Positions 12,308 through 21,531 of a DNA stretch of 46,160 nt are shown here, piece after piece. Source of the DNA: a virus; IMG/VR virus record IMGVR_UViG_3300027511_000001, positions 1 to 46,160 of that record, one strand, 5' to 3'. Within the stretch, counting starts at the first letter, position 1, and each line of letters starts with the position of its first letter. The translations under genes were made by a program, and so were the position numbers. The notes below the pieces were generated by a model that was not told where the DNA came from, searched no databases, and was given only the letters and a program-made list of their open reading frames with translations.

Positions 12308-14775
12308 TGAATTTCAAAACCGTACTCGGACATGGCAACTCCAATGCTAAACTTATGGTCATTGGAGAAGCTCCTGGCTATAATGAAATACAAGCCGTAT
12401 GCAAATGCAATGGTACCGAGCATGGTTTGCCATTCATTGGCAAGTCTGGTGAGATGTTGGACAAGATGTTATCTTCAGCGGGGATTTCAAGGTCCGAAGT
12501 CTTCGTGGATAACGTTGTTCCAATCCAGCCACCAGATAATAAGATTAGACGATTGAAAGAACTCGGCGTAACCGAGGAAGATTTTTATCCACGCATTACT
12601 AAAGTAATTAATGCGATTAAACCTAATGTTATTTTAGCCCTAGGCAATACCCCGCTAAAGTTTCTGACGGGAAAAAACGGTATCACGAAATATCGTGGAT
12701 CAATTCTACTTTCCCCGAATACAGGATGCAAAGTAGTCTCAACAATCCATCCTGCATTCTTGTTTCATTCAGAATCAGAAGACGATGAGGGAGGATCACA
12801 CAAATATTCGACCCGATATTACATGCAGCTTGATGTAAACCGAGCGGTACAGGAATCTAAATATAAAGAGTACAAGGTTCCTCAGAGAAACGTTAAGATT
12901 ATCAAAGATTCTCTGGCGCTCTACGAATTTATTAAACAATTCGCAGGGCATAAACGTTATGCATTGGACATTGAGACCAGAAAATCCATCCCAGTTTGTT
13001 TAGGCATCGCCCCAAATCCAGACTTCGGTGTGTCAATTCAGCTTGTGAATATTGAGGAATCAGATTATAGGATTCCATATCGTGAATTGGCAGAGATGTA
13101 TAAACTCTTGGATGTATTTCTATCCGATCCAGAGAAAGAGTTTATCGGACAGAACTTTAAGTTTGACGATCAGAAATTAGAATCAGTATCCGGCCTGCAT
13201 ATCCACCACCTTTTTGCTGATATCATGCTATTGCAGGGAATCGTAAATCCTGAGTTCCCGAAAGGTCTAGATTTTATCGCGTCGATCTACACACGCGAAC
13301 CATATTATAAGGATGAAGGCCGGGAATTCCGATACGATAAAGACCCAATTGACCAACTCTTTACGTATAACGTCAAAGATGCATGTGTTACATTTGAAGC
13401 GTACAATGCTTTAATCTCTGATGCCAAAGAATATGGGCTTCTAAACTATTTTGACTTTAAGATGCGGCTCCATGAATTTTACATGGGGATAGAAGCTGAG
13501 GGATTTCAAGTAAATGAAAAACTTTGGTCAGAATTAATCATTAAGTACAAAGATCAGGCGGATAAGAATTCAAAACGTCTCCAAGAATTGGCCGGCTTCG
13601 ACATAAACGTTCGATCCAATCCTCAGGTTTTCAACCTGATTACAAAAGATTTGCATCTGCCCGTTAAAGTTTCTTCGATAACTAAAAAAGGAGAAGAGCG
13701 TGGCTCAGTTGGGGAGGAAACACTAGTCGCGCTTTTAGGAAATCATGCGAAAGATGCACGTACAAAAGAAATTATCAATATCATCATTGACAACCGACGG
13801 GTTCTTAAAACCCTCTCCACCTATCTTAGCGCCTACCCCGACGGAGACGGTAGAATGCGAACGTCCTATCGCATTATCGGCACAGAAACGGGACGAAGTA
13901 GTACCTCAAAATGTGACCCACCCGTCCGGCCGGTCAAAGGTTTTGGGCTCCCGTTCCAAGTAATGACCAAACATGGCATTATTGGGTCGGACGTTAGAAA
14001 AGCATTTGATGCCGACCCGGGCTATGTTATTTTTGAAGCTGACTTATCACAGGCTGAGGCGCGTATCGTTGCATTGCTCGCAAGAGATGATGAAACCCTC
14101 CATCTTTTCGACCATGAAGATATCCATACTGTCACATCTTCATGGATTTTTGGTTGCAAACCAATTAGAGATGTAGACAATGTAAGCGAAGATAAACGGT
14201 TTATCGGTAAGACATGCCGACATGCTGGAAATTATGGTGAAGGTAAGCGTAAATTGATGCTTACTGTCAACGCGGATGCTCGACGGTTTGGCATTCCTAT
14301 CTCTATTTCGGAGAAAAATGCCGGAGACATTCTAACAATTTTCCATGGCCGGACCCCGAAGATTAAGAAAGTATTTCACCTTGAAGTTCAAGCGGCATTG
14401 AAGCGTTTGAATCAGGTACTGACTAATCCATTCGGCCAGCGGAGGAAGTTTTGCGAGCGATGGTCTGATAAATTATTTAGAGAGGCTTATGCTTTTATAC
14501 CATCGTCTACGGTTAAGGATCATCTTAGCCACGCTGGACTTCGTATTAAAGACGATTTGCCGGGCCTGCGTATTCTTGTTGAATCTCACGATGCGTTTGC
14601 ATGCATGGTACGAGAAACTGAGATTGATTTGGTGGGGCGTGCATTCAAAAAGCACATGGAAACCCCAATAGATTTTTCGACGTGTTCACTTCCACGTGGT
14701 TTAATTAAGATTCCTTGCGAGGTTAAGATTGGTGGAAACTACAAGGAATTAAAGGATTATAAAATTGGAGAATGA
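12307..14775 (+). CDS. UDG-exonuclease-DNA polymerase (family A) fusion
   Basis: This is the replicative DNA polymerase, about 822 residues from ATG 12307 (chosen for its TAATG overlap; a TTG six codons upstream is less likely). Residues 1-190 are a uracil-DNA-glycosylase family 4/5-like domain: GEAPGYNE (20-27), PFIGKSG (42-48), PIQPPDN, and TIHPAF near 150. Next is a DnaQ-like 3'-5' exonuclease: LDIETRK (about 220-226), QNFKFDD and NVKDA. The polymerase domain follows: TETGRSS, motif A ADLSQAEARIV (about 577-590), motif B RFIGKTCRHAGNYGEG (about 631-646) and motif C VESHDAF (about 758-764). Motif B departs from the usual R-x3-K-x6-YG spacing by CRH, and motif C has SHDA rather than VHDE. 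Confidence 0.92.
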   Translation: MNFKTVLGHGNSNAKLMVIGEAPGYNEIQAVCKCNGTEHGLPFIGKSGEMLDKMLSSAGISRSEVFVDNVVPIQPPDNKIRRLKELGVTEEDFYPRITKVINAIKPNVILALGNTPLKFLTGKNGITKYRGSILLSPNTGCKVVSTIHPAFLFHSESEDDEGGSHKYSTRYYMQLDVNRAVQESKYKEYKVPQRNVKIIKDSLALYEFIKQFAGHKRYALDIETRKSIPVCLGIAPNPDFGVSIQLVNIEESDYRIPYRELAEMYKLLDVFLSDPEKEFIGQNFKFDDQKLESVSGLHIHHLFADIMLLQGIVNPEFPKGLDFIASIYTREPYYKDEGREFRYDKDPIDQLFTYNVKDACVTFEAYNALISDAKEYGLLNYFDFKMRLHEFYMGIEAEGFQVNEKLWSELIIKYKDQADKNSKRLQELAGFDINVRSNPQVFNLITKDLHLPVKVSSITKKGEERGSVGEETLVALLGNHAKDARTKEIINIIIDNRRVLKTLSTYLSAYPDGDGRMRTSYRIIGTETGRSSTSKCDPPVRPVKGFGLPFQVMTKHGIIGSDVRKAFDADPGYVIFEADLSQAEARIVALLARDDETLHLFDHEDIHTVTSSWIFGCKPIRDVDNVSEDKRFIGKTCRHAGNYGEGKRKLMLTVNADARRFGIPISISEKNAGDILTIFHGRTPKIKKVFHLEVQAALKRLNQVLTNPFGQRRKFCERWSDKLFREAYAFIPSSTVKDHLSHAGLRIKDDLPGLRILVESHDAFACMVRETEIDLVGRAFKKHMETPIDFSTCSLPRGLIKIPCEVKIGGNYKELKDYKIGE

Positions 14776-14971
14776 ACCTAAGTCGCGTAAATCAGATGGC
14801 ATTCTCTCTGCCATTATTGCTGCACATTACGATTCCGATCTTAAAGGTATGACATTTAGTTTTTTATTTGTACCAAATACTGCTGAACCTGCTGAAGTAG
14901 TTACATCTTTGCTACAATACCTTCAATCTATGGCACAACGTAAGGTCAAAGAAGAGGCAAAGAACAATTGA
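14765..14971 (+). CDS. 68-residue hypothetical protein (TTG start)
   Basis: The frame reads from TTG 14765, 11 nt inside the polymerase end. It has an alternating beta-alpha pattern (GMTFSFLFVPNT, then EVVTSLLQYLQSMAQRKVKEEAK). A competing 26-residue hydrophobic frame starts at ATG 14772. The longer frame looks more like a folded protein. Function unknown. Confidence 0.5.
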   Translation: MENEPKSRKSDGILSAIIAAHYDSDLKGMTFSFLFVPNTAEPAEVVTSLLQYLQSMAQRKVKEEAKNN

Positions 14972-15126
14972 AACCAATTACCCACGACCACATCTGTCCC
15001 AAATGTCATCGTAATTATGAATGTACAGAGTCGGTATGTGAGGATAAGACATGGGTTAAATGTTACAATTGTACAGAAGGTAAGTCGAATCGATTTGAGC
15101 CTAGTTTGAAATTGAAAGCCCAATGA
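14968..15126 (+). CDS. 52-residue zinc-ribbon protein (TTG start)
   Basis: It contains CPKC, C-x4-C and CYNC, enough Cys for at least one zinc site. The TTG overlaps the preceding TGA and its own TGA overlaps the ATG of the ATPase gene (ATGA at 15123). Directly before a primase/helicase-type gene, it could supply a detached zinc module, but that is speculation. Confidence 0.5.
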   Translation: MKPITHDHICPKCHRNYECTESVCEDKTWVKCYNCTEGKSNRFEPSLKLKAQ

Positions 15127-16304
15127 ATTTAATCGAATCCGTTTTGGACATGACGGATGAAATCGAAACACCTAGATCATACATTAAGTGGGCCGTCCTA
15201 GCTGCAATTTCAGCAGTAATTAAGAAAAAAGTTTGGACTGAGAAATACGCCTATCGCGTATATCCAAATATCTTTGTAATGCTTGTCGGCCCGCCCGGGA
15301 TTACAAAATCATATGCTACAGATATTTCAAAACGCATGGTCAACGCGGTAAATAATACCCGAATTATATCAGGAATGAACTCAATTGAGGGTATGATTCA
15401 TAAAATGTCGGAGGCGTATCTTGATGTTCAAGGTGTACCGGAGAAAGGGACTAACGTATTCATTGTGTCTAATGAGTTTACTAATCTCTTGCTGGATAAT
15501 CCACAGGCATTTTCGATCTTAACTGAATTATATGATTCTTGCTACGGTGATGAATGGAAAAAGACGCTAAAGTCTGGTTCTTTGGAACTTAAAGATCCAT
15601 ACATTACAATGATTACGGCTACGAATACCGCGCACTTTAATGACAAATTAAGACAAGTCGATTTGGAAGGTGGGTTCATCGGCCGGACCATGATTATTCT
15701 TGAAAAAGACAGACATCGAATTAATTCTCTAATTCGTAAACCTAAAAAGACATTTGATATAAATTTAATTAAACCAGAATTAGCTAGAATTGCAAAATTA
15801 AAGGGTGAATTTACGTGGGACCATGAAGATACTATGGTATTCTTTGAGGATTGGGACAAAGAATTTAAGACACAAACAAAGAATGATACAACTGGTATTT
15901 ACAAGCGGATGAATGACAGTGTAATTAAAGTTGCAATGTTAATGACGATGGCAGAAGGTGATGATTTAATTTTTACAAAGCCACGATTAGAACAAGCTAT
16001 CTTTACATGCGGACAAATCATTACAAATATTAAATCAGTCACAGCAGGCGTAGGCGGAGCGGCAAATAGTGCAGCAATCTATAAATTCATGCAAGATTTA
16101 ATCAATGCACCAGACCATAAAATGGAACATAGCGATGTATTAAAGCGTAACTATGCACACTTTGATACATATGAGTTAGCTAAGATTGTAGAGACTTTAG
16201 CCCAAGCTGCTGTAATTGAGATTCAGCCAGTTGGGAATAAAAAATACTATGTAATGACAGACGTTGCCATTACAAATTACATGAAAGAGAAGGGGACGAT
16301 ATGA
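15123..16304 (+). CDS. DUF3987-like replicative ATPase/helicase
   Basis: The 393-residue protein has Walker A GPPGITKS (about residues 56-63), a Walker B-like strand NVFIVSNEF (about 113-121), a sensor-like strand YITMITATNT (about 160-169) and GGFIGRTMII with an Arg-finger candidate. This matches DUF3987-type proteins, which combine a RecA-like helicase core with primase-associated functions in phages and plasmids. The C-terminal 80 residues look like a winged helix (KIVETLAQAAVIEIQPVGNKKYYV). No primase domain is visible here. Confidence 0.75.
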   Translation: MNLIESVLDMTDEIETPRSYIKWAVLAAISAVIKKKVWTEKYAYRVYPNIFVMLVGPPGITKSYATDISKRMVNAVNNTRIISGMNSIEGMIHKMSEAYLDVQGVPEKGTNVFIVSNEFTNLLLDNPQAFSILTELYDSCYGDEWKKTLKSGSLELKDPYITMITATNTAHFNDKLRQVDLEGGFIGRTMIILEKDRHRINSLIRKPKKTFDINLIKPELARIAKLKGEFTWDHEDTMVFFEDWDKEFKTQTKNDTTGIYKRMNDSVIKVAMLMTMAEGDDLIFTKPRLEQAIFTCGQIITNIKSVTAGVGGAANSAAIYKFMQDLINAPDHKMEHSDVLKRNYAHFDTYELAKIVETLAQAAVIEIQPVGNKKYYVMTDVAITNYMKEKGTI

Positions 16305-16465
16305 TTGTTCCAGATGATTTTGATTTAAATCAGCTCCCACAAGAAGAGCGTACAAATAATCCAATAAAGAATTTAATTGAGGCTCTTAAACATATAAAGC
16401 AACCTGAGAAAGAAGCTAGGACCCAGGTAGATTCACCTTCGGTAGATTCACCTTTGGAAACTTAA
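16301..16465 (+). CDS. Last gene of the left arm: 54-residue acidic protein
   Basis: The ATG overlaps the preceding stop and has AGGGGA nearby. It encodes an acidic helical protein (DDFDLNQLPQEER, NLIEALKHIKQPEKEA) ending with VDSP twice. The final 50 nt overlap, on the opposite strand, the end of the 1138-residue virion gene; a short DNA repeat there is translated in both directions. I see no terminator hairpin at the meeting point. Confidence 0.5.
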   Translation: MIVPDDFDLNQLPQEERTNNPIKNLIEALKHIKQPEKEARTQVDSPSVDSPLET

Positions 16466-19400
16466 CAATAGGTTGTTTCCCTTTACGCTCAACCGGAAAT
16501 AGATTCTCAGCTATCTTTCGCCCGGAGACAAATGGCGCAGGAAGATTTGAAACTAGATTCTTTAATGAACCACGGAAACGCCAATCTCCCTTTTCGACAC
16601 CTTTGGTTATATCCCCTCGAAGGTTCTCTGCTGTGTCAACTAAAAGACTCCCGGCCGGGCCAATTGGTACTTGCCAAAATTTCCCCGAAGCAGCTTTTTC
16701 TAGTACGTTTTGAAAGATCCCTAGCCCACCTACCATACTTAGATTTTGCACCGCTCGCCAACCTGGAGAAGAAATTGGAATTCTTTTCGACCGGGTCGCA
16801 GCTTGAAGTTTTTGTAGCCATTCCTTATCGTCGAAGTCTTCGTCTCCGGAAGCAGCTTCTAGCATTCTCTTTAAAACTTCGTCCTCTTCATCCTTCCCTG
16901 GAATTACGCTTTTTAAGACTTCGCGTAAATCGGCTACACCCTCACCGGCTAATAATCCAATTGCCGCAAACCGGGCAATCTGCCCAAAATTCTTGACAGG
17001 ATGTTTAAACATGTCACTTACAAACTTGGCGTGGGCATAAGCAAATGAGGAATACTGAGTTGCCATTTTTCCTAGTGGTGACGACGCCCATAGGGGTAGA
17101 TCCAAACTCCCGGTGCGAAATTGAGTTTTATCCGCAATTAAACGACCTGCCTCTGAAAGTAGTTTTGGATCATCTAACTTCAATCCTAGGCTTTCAATTT
17201 GTCGTTTTGCATAAGAGTTACCTTTTAACGCGTCTTGAGCTAACAGACGTCCAGCTACGTTAGCATGTACACGCATGACCTTATCCATTGTAGGCACGCC
17301 ATGCATATAGCCTTTATCGCCTAATGCTTTAGAAACCTCATGTGAGATATTGGGCCATAAAGCGCCTGTACGTGTAGCCTCTAGAACTTCTGGTTTAAAA
17401 TTCTTGAGAGTCTGCCATGCGGCACGGGTAGCACGTCTAAAGCCTACTGTAGAGGCAGTATGAGCCGCCTGAGCAGGTTGGTAAACGGCAGCGAAGGCAA
17501 GGTCACCCAACGCCGTTACCTTGCGTAGGCGGTCAGCAAAGCGCCCTGGCGTAGAGGACCTCTCTCGGCCCGTCACACGGCTTATAGCTTTTTCAACATA
17601 CTCCGCAGTTGGTTTTTCCCCCCTAAACTTCTTACCAGTTACCTTAGATAAATCCTTTCCAAGATATTTAACCTCAGCTACACGTCGGGTAGCCTCACTA
17701 ATATATTCTTCTAGAACTTTAAAGTCACGGCGGAAATCTAGCTTATTTCCTTGGCGTGATTTTTCAAGGTGACCTAATGGTTTGTTTTTTGTTCCGAAAG
17801 AACGGGGAGAAACTTCCCATTCCCATTGATTTTCATATTTCCTAGGAAAGTATCCCTGTCGATATCCAACCAAAACTTTGTTTGACTCTGCAATGTCGGC
17901 AATATTATCAAGTGTGGCTCGAAGCTTATCTGCAACTTGCTGTTCATGTGAATCAAGGGTGACTTTTTCTCCGTCCAGGAATCTAATAATTTTTTGTTCA
18001 CCTGCTTTATTAACTCCCTGAGTAGCTTCCCTTACATCTGCGATATTTTCAGAGGCAACCTTGGTATGGAAATCATCATAGGCTTTTACTCTCTTACCAA
18101 TACGAGGATTAGTCTTAGCTAGGTTGCGTAACGTAGGCAGGAACATGCGCTCTAAGACAGATAGAGTCTTTAATTTTCCGCCCTCTTTTTTCGGAGTCTT
18201 AGGTCCTTCCTCTTTTGGAATTTCAGTGGGAGGAATCGTGGGAGGGGGAGGTGTAGTAATTTGTGTAGGTTGAGACTCAATAGGTGGAGTTTGGAATTTA
18301 GGCGGAATCTCAGCCTTCGGAATTACATTCTCAGTCTTAGGAACCAAAGTTAACTTAGGAGATGGGGCTTTAACCGCAGCCAATTGTAATTCATCAAAGC
18401 TAGTTTTCTGTTCAGGCGTCATCTTTTGGCGCCAGGATTTATTCCCGTATTCTTGTTTAAGATCAGAAACAAAAGTAGCTAATTCTTCCTTAGGTGTAAA
18501 TTCAGGCCCGGTCTTAGTACGTTCAGGCAAAGCTAAATCTTCTAATCCAAGAGTTTCTAAAACTGAATCTAAACCTTTAGTCTCTAATGCTTGATTTAAA
18601 GTTGTATCGGCATTCTTAAAGGGTAGGACTTTTGATTCCGGAGCAATTTCAGGAGCCTGAACAACAGTAGGCTTAGGAGGCTCAACTGACATTACATCAA
18701 AAGGAACTTCTACGATTGGTGACTCACCGCCTAATTCTCTTAAAATGTCTTCAATACTTTGCCCTGTATCTTCAGCTTCATAAACATCAGCTTGAATTTC
18801 AGGTGCATCAACTGCGCGATTAACCCATTCATTAGGCAATACTGTATCGAATCGAGTAGGCTGCCCTAAACGTGCAGCTTCAGACCGACCTGCTTCGAAT
18901 ACTTCTAAGGGAATTGTAACTTTCTTTACATCTCCATAACTTGCTGCCCGGCTAGAATCAGTAGACCAAAAAGTTCCATCCCCACCAGAATAAACATCAA
19001 CCATTTCAGGCTGAACTTCTACAGGAGTAGGAGTCTCAACTCTTGGAGCCTCAACTTGTGGAGCTTGAATCTTAGTTGGAGCTTCTGCTTTGGGGCCAAA
19101 TTCTAAACTTGTATTGGGTGGAGTAATCGGAGTTGGAGTTTCAACCGTTGGCCCACCAGCGAAGCCAGATGCCGATAATCCACCAAATCCTACCCCCATT
19201 AAACCCTCAAGAATTTGTCCAAAGTTTTCAGGGTTAATACCCTGTTGAAAAATATTTTCCCCACCTTTATATAATTCTGGTAATCCACCAGCAAAGCCAG
19301 AAATAGCCCCCATACCAGCCAAGCCTTTTTCAATTCCTTGAGCCACTCGGCCGGCCAGGCCACCCGCCCCAACAAGAGCACCGGGAATATTTGTAGGATC

Positions 19401-19832
19401 TGACAATTCTTCTAAGGCTTCTCCACCAATTTTCTCAATAGCTTTTAAGGCATAAGGATTTGTGATTCCTGCTTCTTCTAAAGCAAGATCACGCAAAGAT
19501 CCACCGCCTAGCGTAGAAATACTAGGCGGCTGGACTTGAGGATTTAAAGCTTCTGGCAAATCGGAATAGTAACCAGCAGCAATATTTACTGGTTTCTGAG
19601 CCAAGCCAAATAGCTCATTAATTACGCCCGTACCAATCTTGCTCATTGGGCTAAATGGCGAGATCGGCCCGGCGGGCGTAGGTATCGTTAAATTAGAATA
19701 CCAAGGTTGTTCCTCGGTTTTATATTGTTCGATACCCTGAGTAAAAGGATTGACGAAAGCATTATAGACACTACCGCCAATGTCTGATCCAACTTGGCTA
19801 GCCCAATCTATTCCTTCGTCCCACCAACTCAT
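16416..19832 (-). CDS. Giant internal virion (ejection) protein, polyvalent-type
   Basis: The 1138-residue protein is the last gene of the virion operon, where podoviruses place proteins ejected with the DNA. Residues 1-230 contain Gly/Ala-rich, possibly membrane-active stretches. Residues about 230-275 and 500-560 are Pro/Thr/Lys linkers. Residues about 278-345 (VYSGGDGTFWSTDSSRAASYG ...) resemble the core of an ADP-ribosyltransferase-like fold as found in phage polyvalent proteins. The C-terminal half is long and helical (LERMFLPTLRNLAKTNPRIG onward) and resembles large polyvalent-protein-associated domains. It ends with the repeat KVNLP-KVNLP. The ejection role is from position and size; the enzymatic domain is a tentative reading. 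Confidence 0.7.
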   Translation of the reverse strand: MSWWDEGIDWASQVGSDIGGSVYNAFVNPFTQGIEQYKTEEQPWYSNLTIPTPAGPISPFSPMSKIGTGVINELFGLAQKPVNIAAGYYSDLPEALNPQVQPPSISTLGGGSLRDLALEEAGITNPYALKAIEKIGGEALEELSDPTNIPGALVGAGGLAGRVAQGIEKGLAGMGAISGFAGGLPELYKGGENIFQQGINPENFGQILEGLMGVGFGGLSASGFAGGPTVETPTPITPPNTSLEFGPKAEAPTKIQAPQVEAPRVETPTPVEVQPEMVDVYSGGDGTFWSTDSSRAASYGDVKKVTIPLEVFEAGRSEAARLGQPTRFDTVLPNEWVNRAVDAPEIQADVYEAEDTGQSIEDILRELGGESPIVEVPFDVMSVEPPKPTVVQAPEIAPESKVLPFKNADTTLNQALETKGLDSVLETLGLEDLALPERTKTGPEFTPKEELATFVSDLKQEYGNKSWRQKMTPEQKTSFDELQLAAVKAPSPKLTLVPKTENVIPKAEIPPKFQTPPIESQPTQITTPPPPTIPPTEIPKEEGPKTPKKEGGKLKTLSVLERMFLPTLRNLAKTNPRIGKRVKAYDDFHTKVASENIADVREATQGVNKAGEQKIIRFLDGEKVTLDSHEQQVADKLRATLDNIADIAESNKVLVGYRQGYFPRKYENQWEWEVSPRSFGTKNKPLGHLEKSRQGNKLDFRRDFKVLEEYISEATRRVAEVKYLGKDLSKVTGKKFRGEKPTAEYVEKAISRVTGRERSSTPGRFADRLRKVTALGDLAFAAVYQPAQAAHTASTVGFRRATRAAWQTLKNFKPEVLEATRTGALWPNISHEVSKALGDKGYMHGVPTMDKVMRVHANVAGRLLAQDALKGNSYAKRQIESLGLKLDDPKLLSEAGRLIADKTQFRTGSLDLPLWASSPLGKMATQYSSFAYAHAKFVSDMFKHPVKNFGQIARFAAIGLLAGEGVADLREVLKSVIPGKDEEDEVLKRMLEAASGDEDFDDKEWLQKLQAATRSKRIPISSPGWRAVQNLSMVGGLGIFQNVLEKAASGKFWQVPIGPAGSLLVDTAENLRGDITKGVEKGDWRFRGSLKNLVSNLPAPFVSGRKIAENLFPVERKGKQPIVKFPKVNLPKVNLPGS

Positions 19833-20752
19833 TTCATGATCCCAATCTTCTTATAGATTTCCTGTAAACGAGCCTGAGCTTCAGGTGGCATCTTACGAAT
19901 ATTTAGATTACCTCCAGAATCTAAATATTGTGAAAGAATAGGATCAGATTGAATTGCAGCACCAGCTTGTAATTCTAGCATGGCAGCGCTGGGTTGAGAC
20001 TGGTTATAATTTTGACCCATAGGCCCAAAAGGACTACGGCCAAAACTACCCATACCAGACATAATAGAGCCCAAATAACGCATAGGATCGCTAGCGGATT
20101 TTTGCTCAGTTTCAGCACGTAACCGTTGCGTCGCGGAATTATATTGCTCAACGCTAATTCTCTTCTCTTGTAATGCACGATCCAAAGCAGCTTGTTGCAT
20201 TTGGTTTTCTAGAATCTTGGTACGTAAATCTATATCTTGGCCCTTCAATCCCATTTCCTGCCCAAATTGGGAAGCTTGCTGACCAAGTTGTTCACGTTTA
20301 AATCCAAGTTCCTGTCCAAACTGCGTAGCTTGCCGCTCGTCTGCAGCAAATTGACGTTCTAATCCAAGTTTAACTTTTTCAATATCTGCACCACGAGCCA
20401 GATTTTCAGCTTTAAGTCTATAATCTTGTAGTGCCTGATTATACGGTAGATCCTGCATTTGCTGTACAAATTGGAATCCAGCACGTGGGTCTTTTTGAGT
20501 ATAGCCAGTGGCAATTCCACCAATTGCAGTTAGGATTTTCTGCCACAATGGCTGATTGAAATCTTCACGCTGTGGTGGAGCCTGCTGTAAGAAATCTAAA
20601 TAAGAGCTCTGGGCCGGCGTTGAATAGGATTGAGCCGGATTAAAATTGGAGAATTCCATTTGAGGCTGGTATAGCCTCAGCATGGAATTTCCTAATTGGT
20701 CATTCCTAAACTGTTCAACTGGAAATTCACTGCCAAAATCAAACAAGGCCAT
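19829..20752 (-). CDS. Gln-rich coiled-coil virion protein
   Basis: The product has 307 residues, overlapping the start of the next gene (ATGA). The middle (about residues 110-215) is a Gln/Glu/Arg-rich coiled coil with repeated phrases such as QATQFGQELGFKREQLGQ and QASQFGQEMGLKGQ, an internal duplication. The ends are Ser/Gly/Pro-rich. Composition and position next to the giant protein suggest an internal or ejected virion component. Confidence 0.65.
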   Translation of the reverse strand: MALFDFGSEFPVEQFRNDQLGNSMLRLYQPQMEFSNFNPAQSYSTPAQSSYLDFLQQAPPQREDFNQPLWQKILTAIGGIATGYTQKDPRAGFQFVQQMQDLPYNQALQDYRLKAENLARGADIEKVKLGLERQFAADERQATQFGQELGFKREQLGQQASQFGQEMGLKGQDIDLRTKILENQMQQAALDRALQEKRISVEQYNSATQRLRAETEQKSASDPMRYLGSIMSGMGSFGRSPFGPMGQNYNQSQPSAAMLELQAGAAIQSDPILSQYLDSGGNLNIRKMPPEAQARLQEIYKKIGIMK

Positions 20753-20754
20753 GG

Positions 20755-21531
20755 CTAGTCTCCAACATAATCAGGAAGTTTGATTTCTACGTAATTTATT
20801 AGTGCCGAAATGTTAGGAATAAAGGAAGCAACTTTAGGGCAAAATACAGTATTAGGTAAATCACGATCCATACAATGAGTACATACAGGGAAATAATCAG
20901 GATTAAACGTGATGTTCTTAAATTCTTTGTATCCATTAGTTTTATCGTATCGTCTTACATCGTACGGTACCTGGAACTCTTCAATATATTCCCAAATATC
21001 TTTGTCAGTAAAATTAGCTAGGGGGAATACTAAACCAGATTGTCTAGCAACCAATTTAACTTTACCAAGAATTGGATCAATGTCAGAACTCTTATGTCCA
21101 ATAAAAGTTAGATCCCACGGATAACCAAAAGATCCACGTGGTTTACCATATAGATCCAATAAACCACAAAGATAATCTTGGCCCGGCTCCCAATCTCTCA
21201 CTCCCGTAGGTAAATAGCATGTCCCATCTTTTACTTGATAGAAGTTAGCTATTTCTTTCATCTCACCGTTTACCACGAATCCAGTATTAAGTGGAGCATA
21301 ATCATAAACTACATAATTGTTTTCTAGGATGATACGATTAGCAAACTCATATTTAGCTGGAAAGAATGGCTCACGATGAAATAGAATTGGTAATTGAAGG
21401 TTACACTTTTTAATCAAATCAAGTAGAACCATGGAATCCTTACCAAAACTAGACATAACTATAGGATTCTTATATAGCTCTACTTGATCTTGGATTAACT
21501 TTTTTGCGTCTTCTACTAAAGCAATATTCAT
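20755..21531 (-). CDS. PAPS-reductase-like PP-loop protein
   Basis: The 258-residue protein of the adenine-nucleotide alpha-hydrolase family has a PP-loop SSFGKDS (about residues 27-33) and the downstream pattern DLTFIGHKSSD and NFTDKDIWEYIEEFQVPY, typical of PAPS reductase/CysH-like proteins. A late Cys pair (CTHC) and CPK could bind metal or take part in sulfur chemistry. Members transfer or reduce sulfur using an adenylated intermediate. Phage copies may act in sulfur metabolism or nucleic-acid modification; the sequence does not decide. It sits unusually between virion genes, coupled to its upstream neighbour by ATGA. Confidence 0.8.
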   Translation of the reverse strand: MNIALVEDAKKLIQDQVELYKNPIVMSSFGKDSMVLLDLIKKCNLQLPILFHREPFFPAKYEFANRIILENNYVVYDYAPLNTGFVVNGEMKEIANFYQVKDGTCYLPTGVRDWEPGQDYLCGLLDLYGKPRGSFGYPWDLTFIGHKSSDIDPILGKVKLVARQSGLVFPLANFTDKDIWEYIEEFQVPYDVRRYDKTNGYKEFKNITFNPDYFPVCTHCMDRDLPNTVFCPKVASFIPNISALINYVEIKLPDYVGD

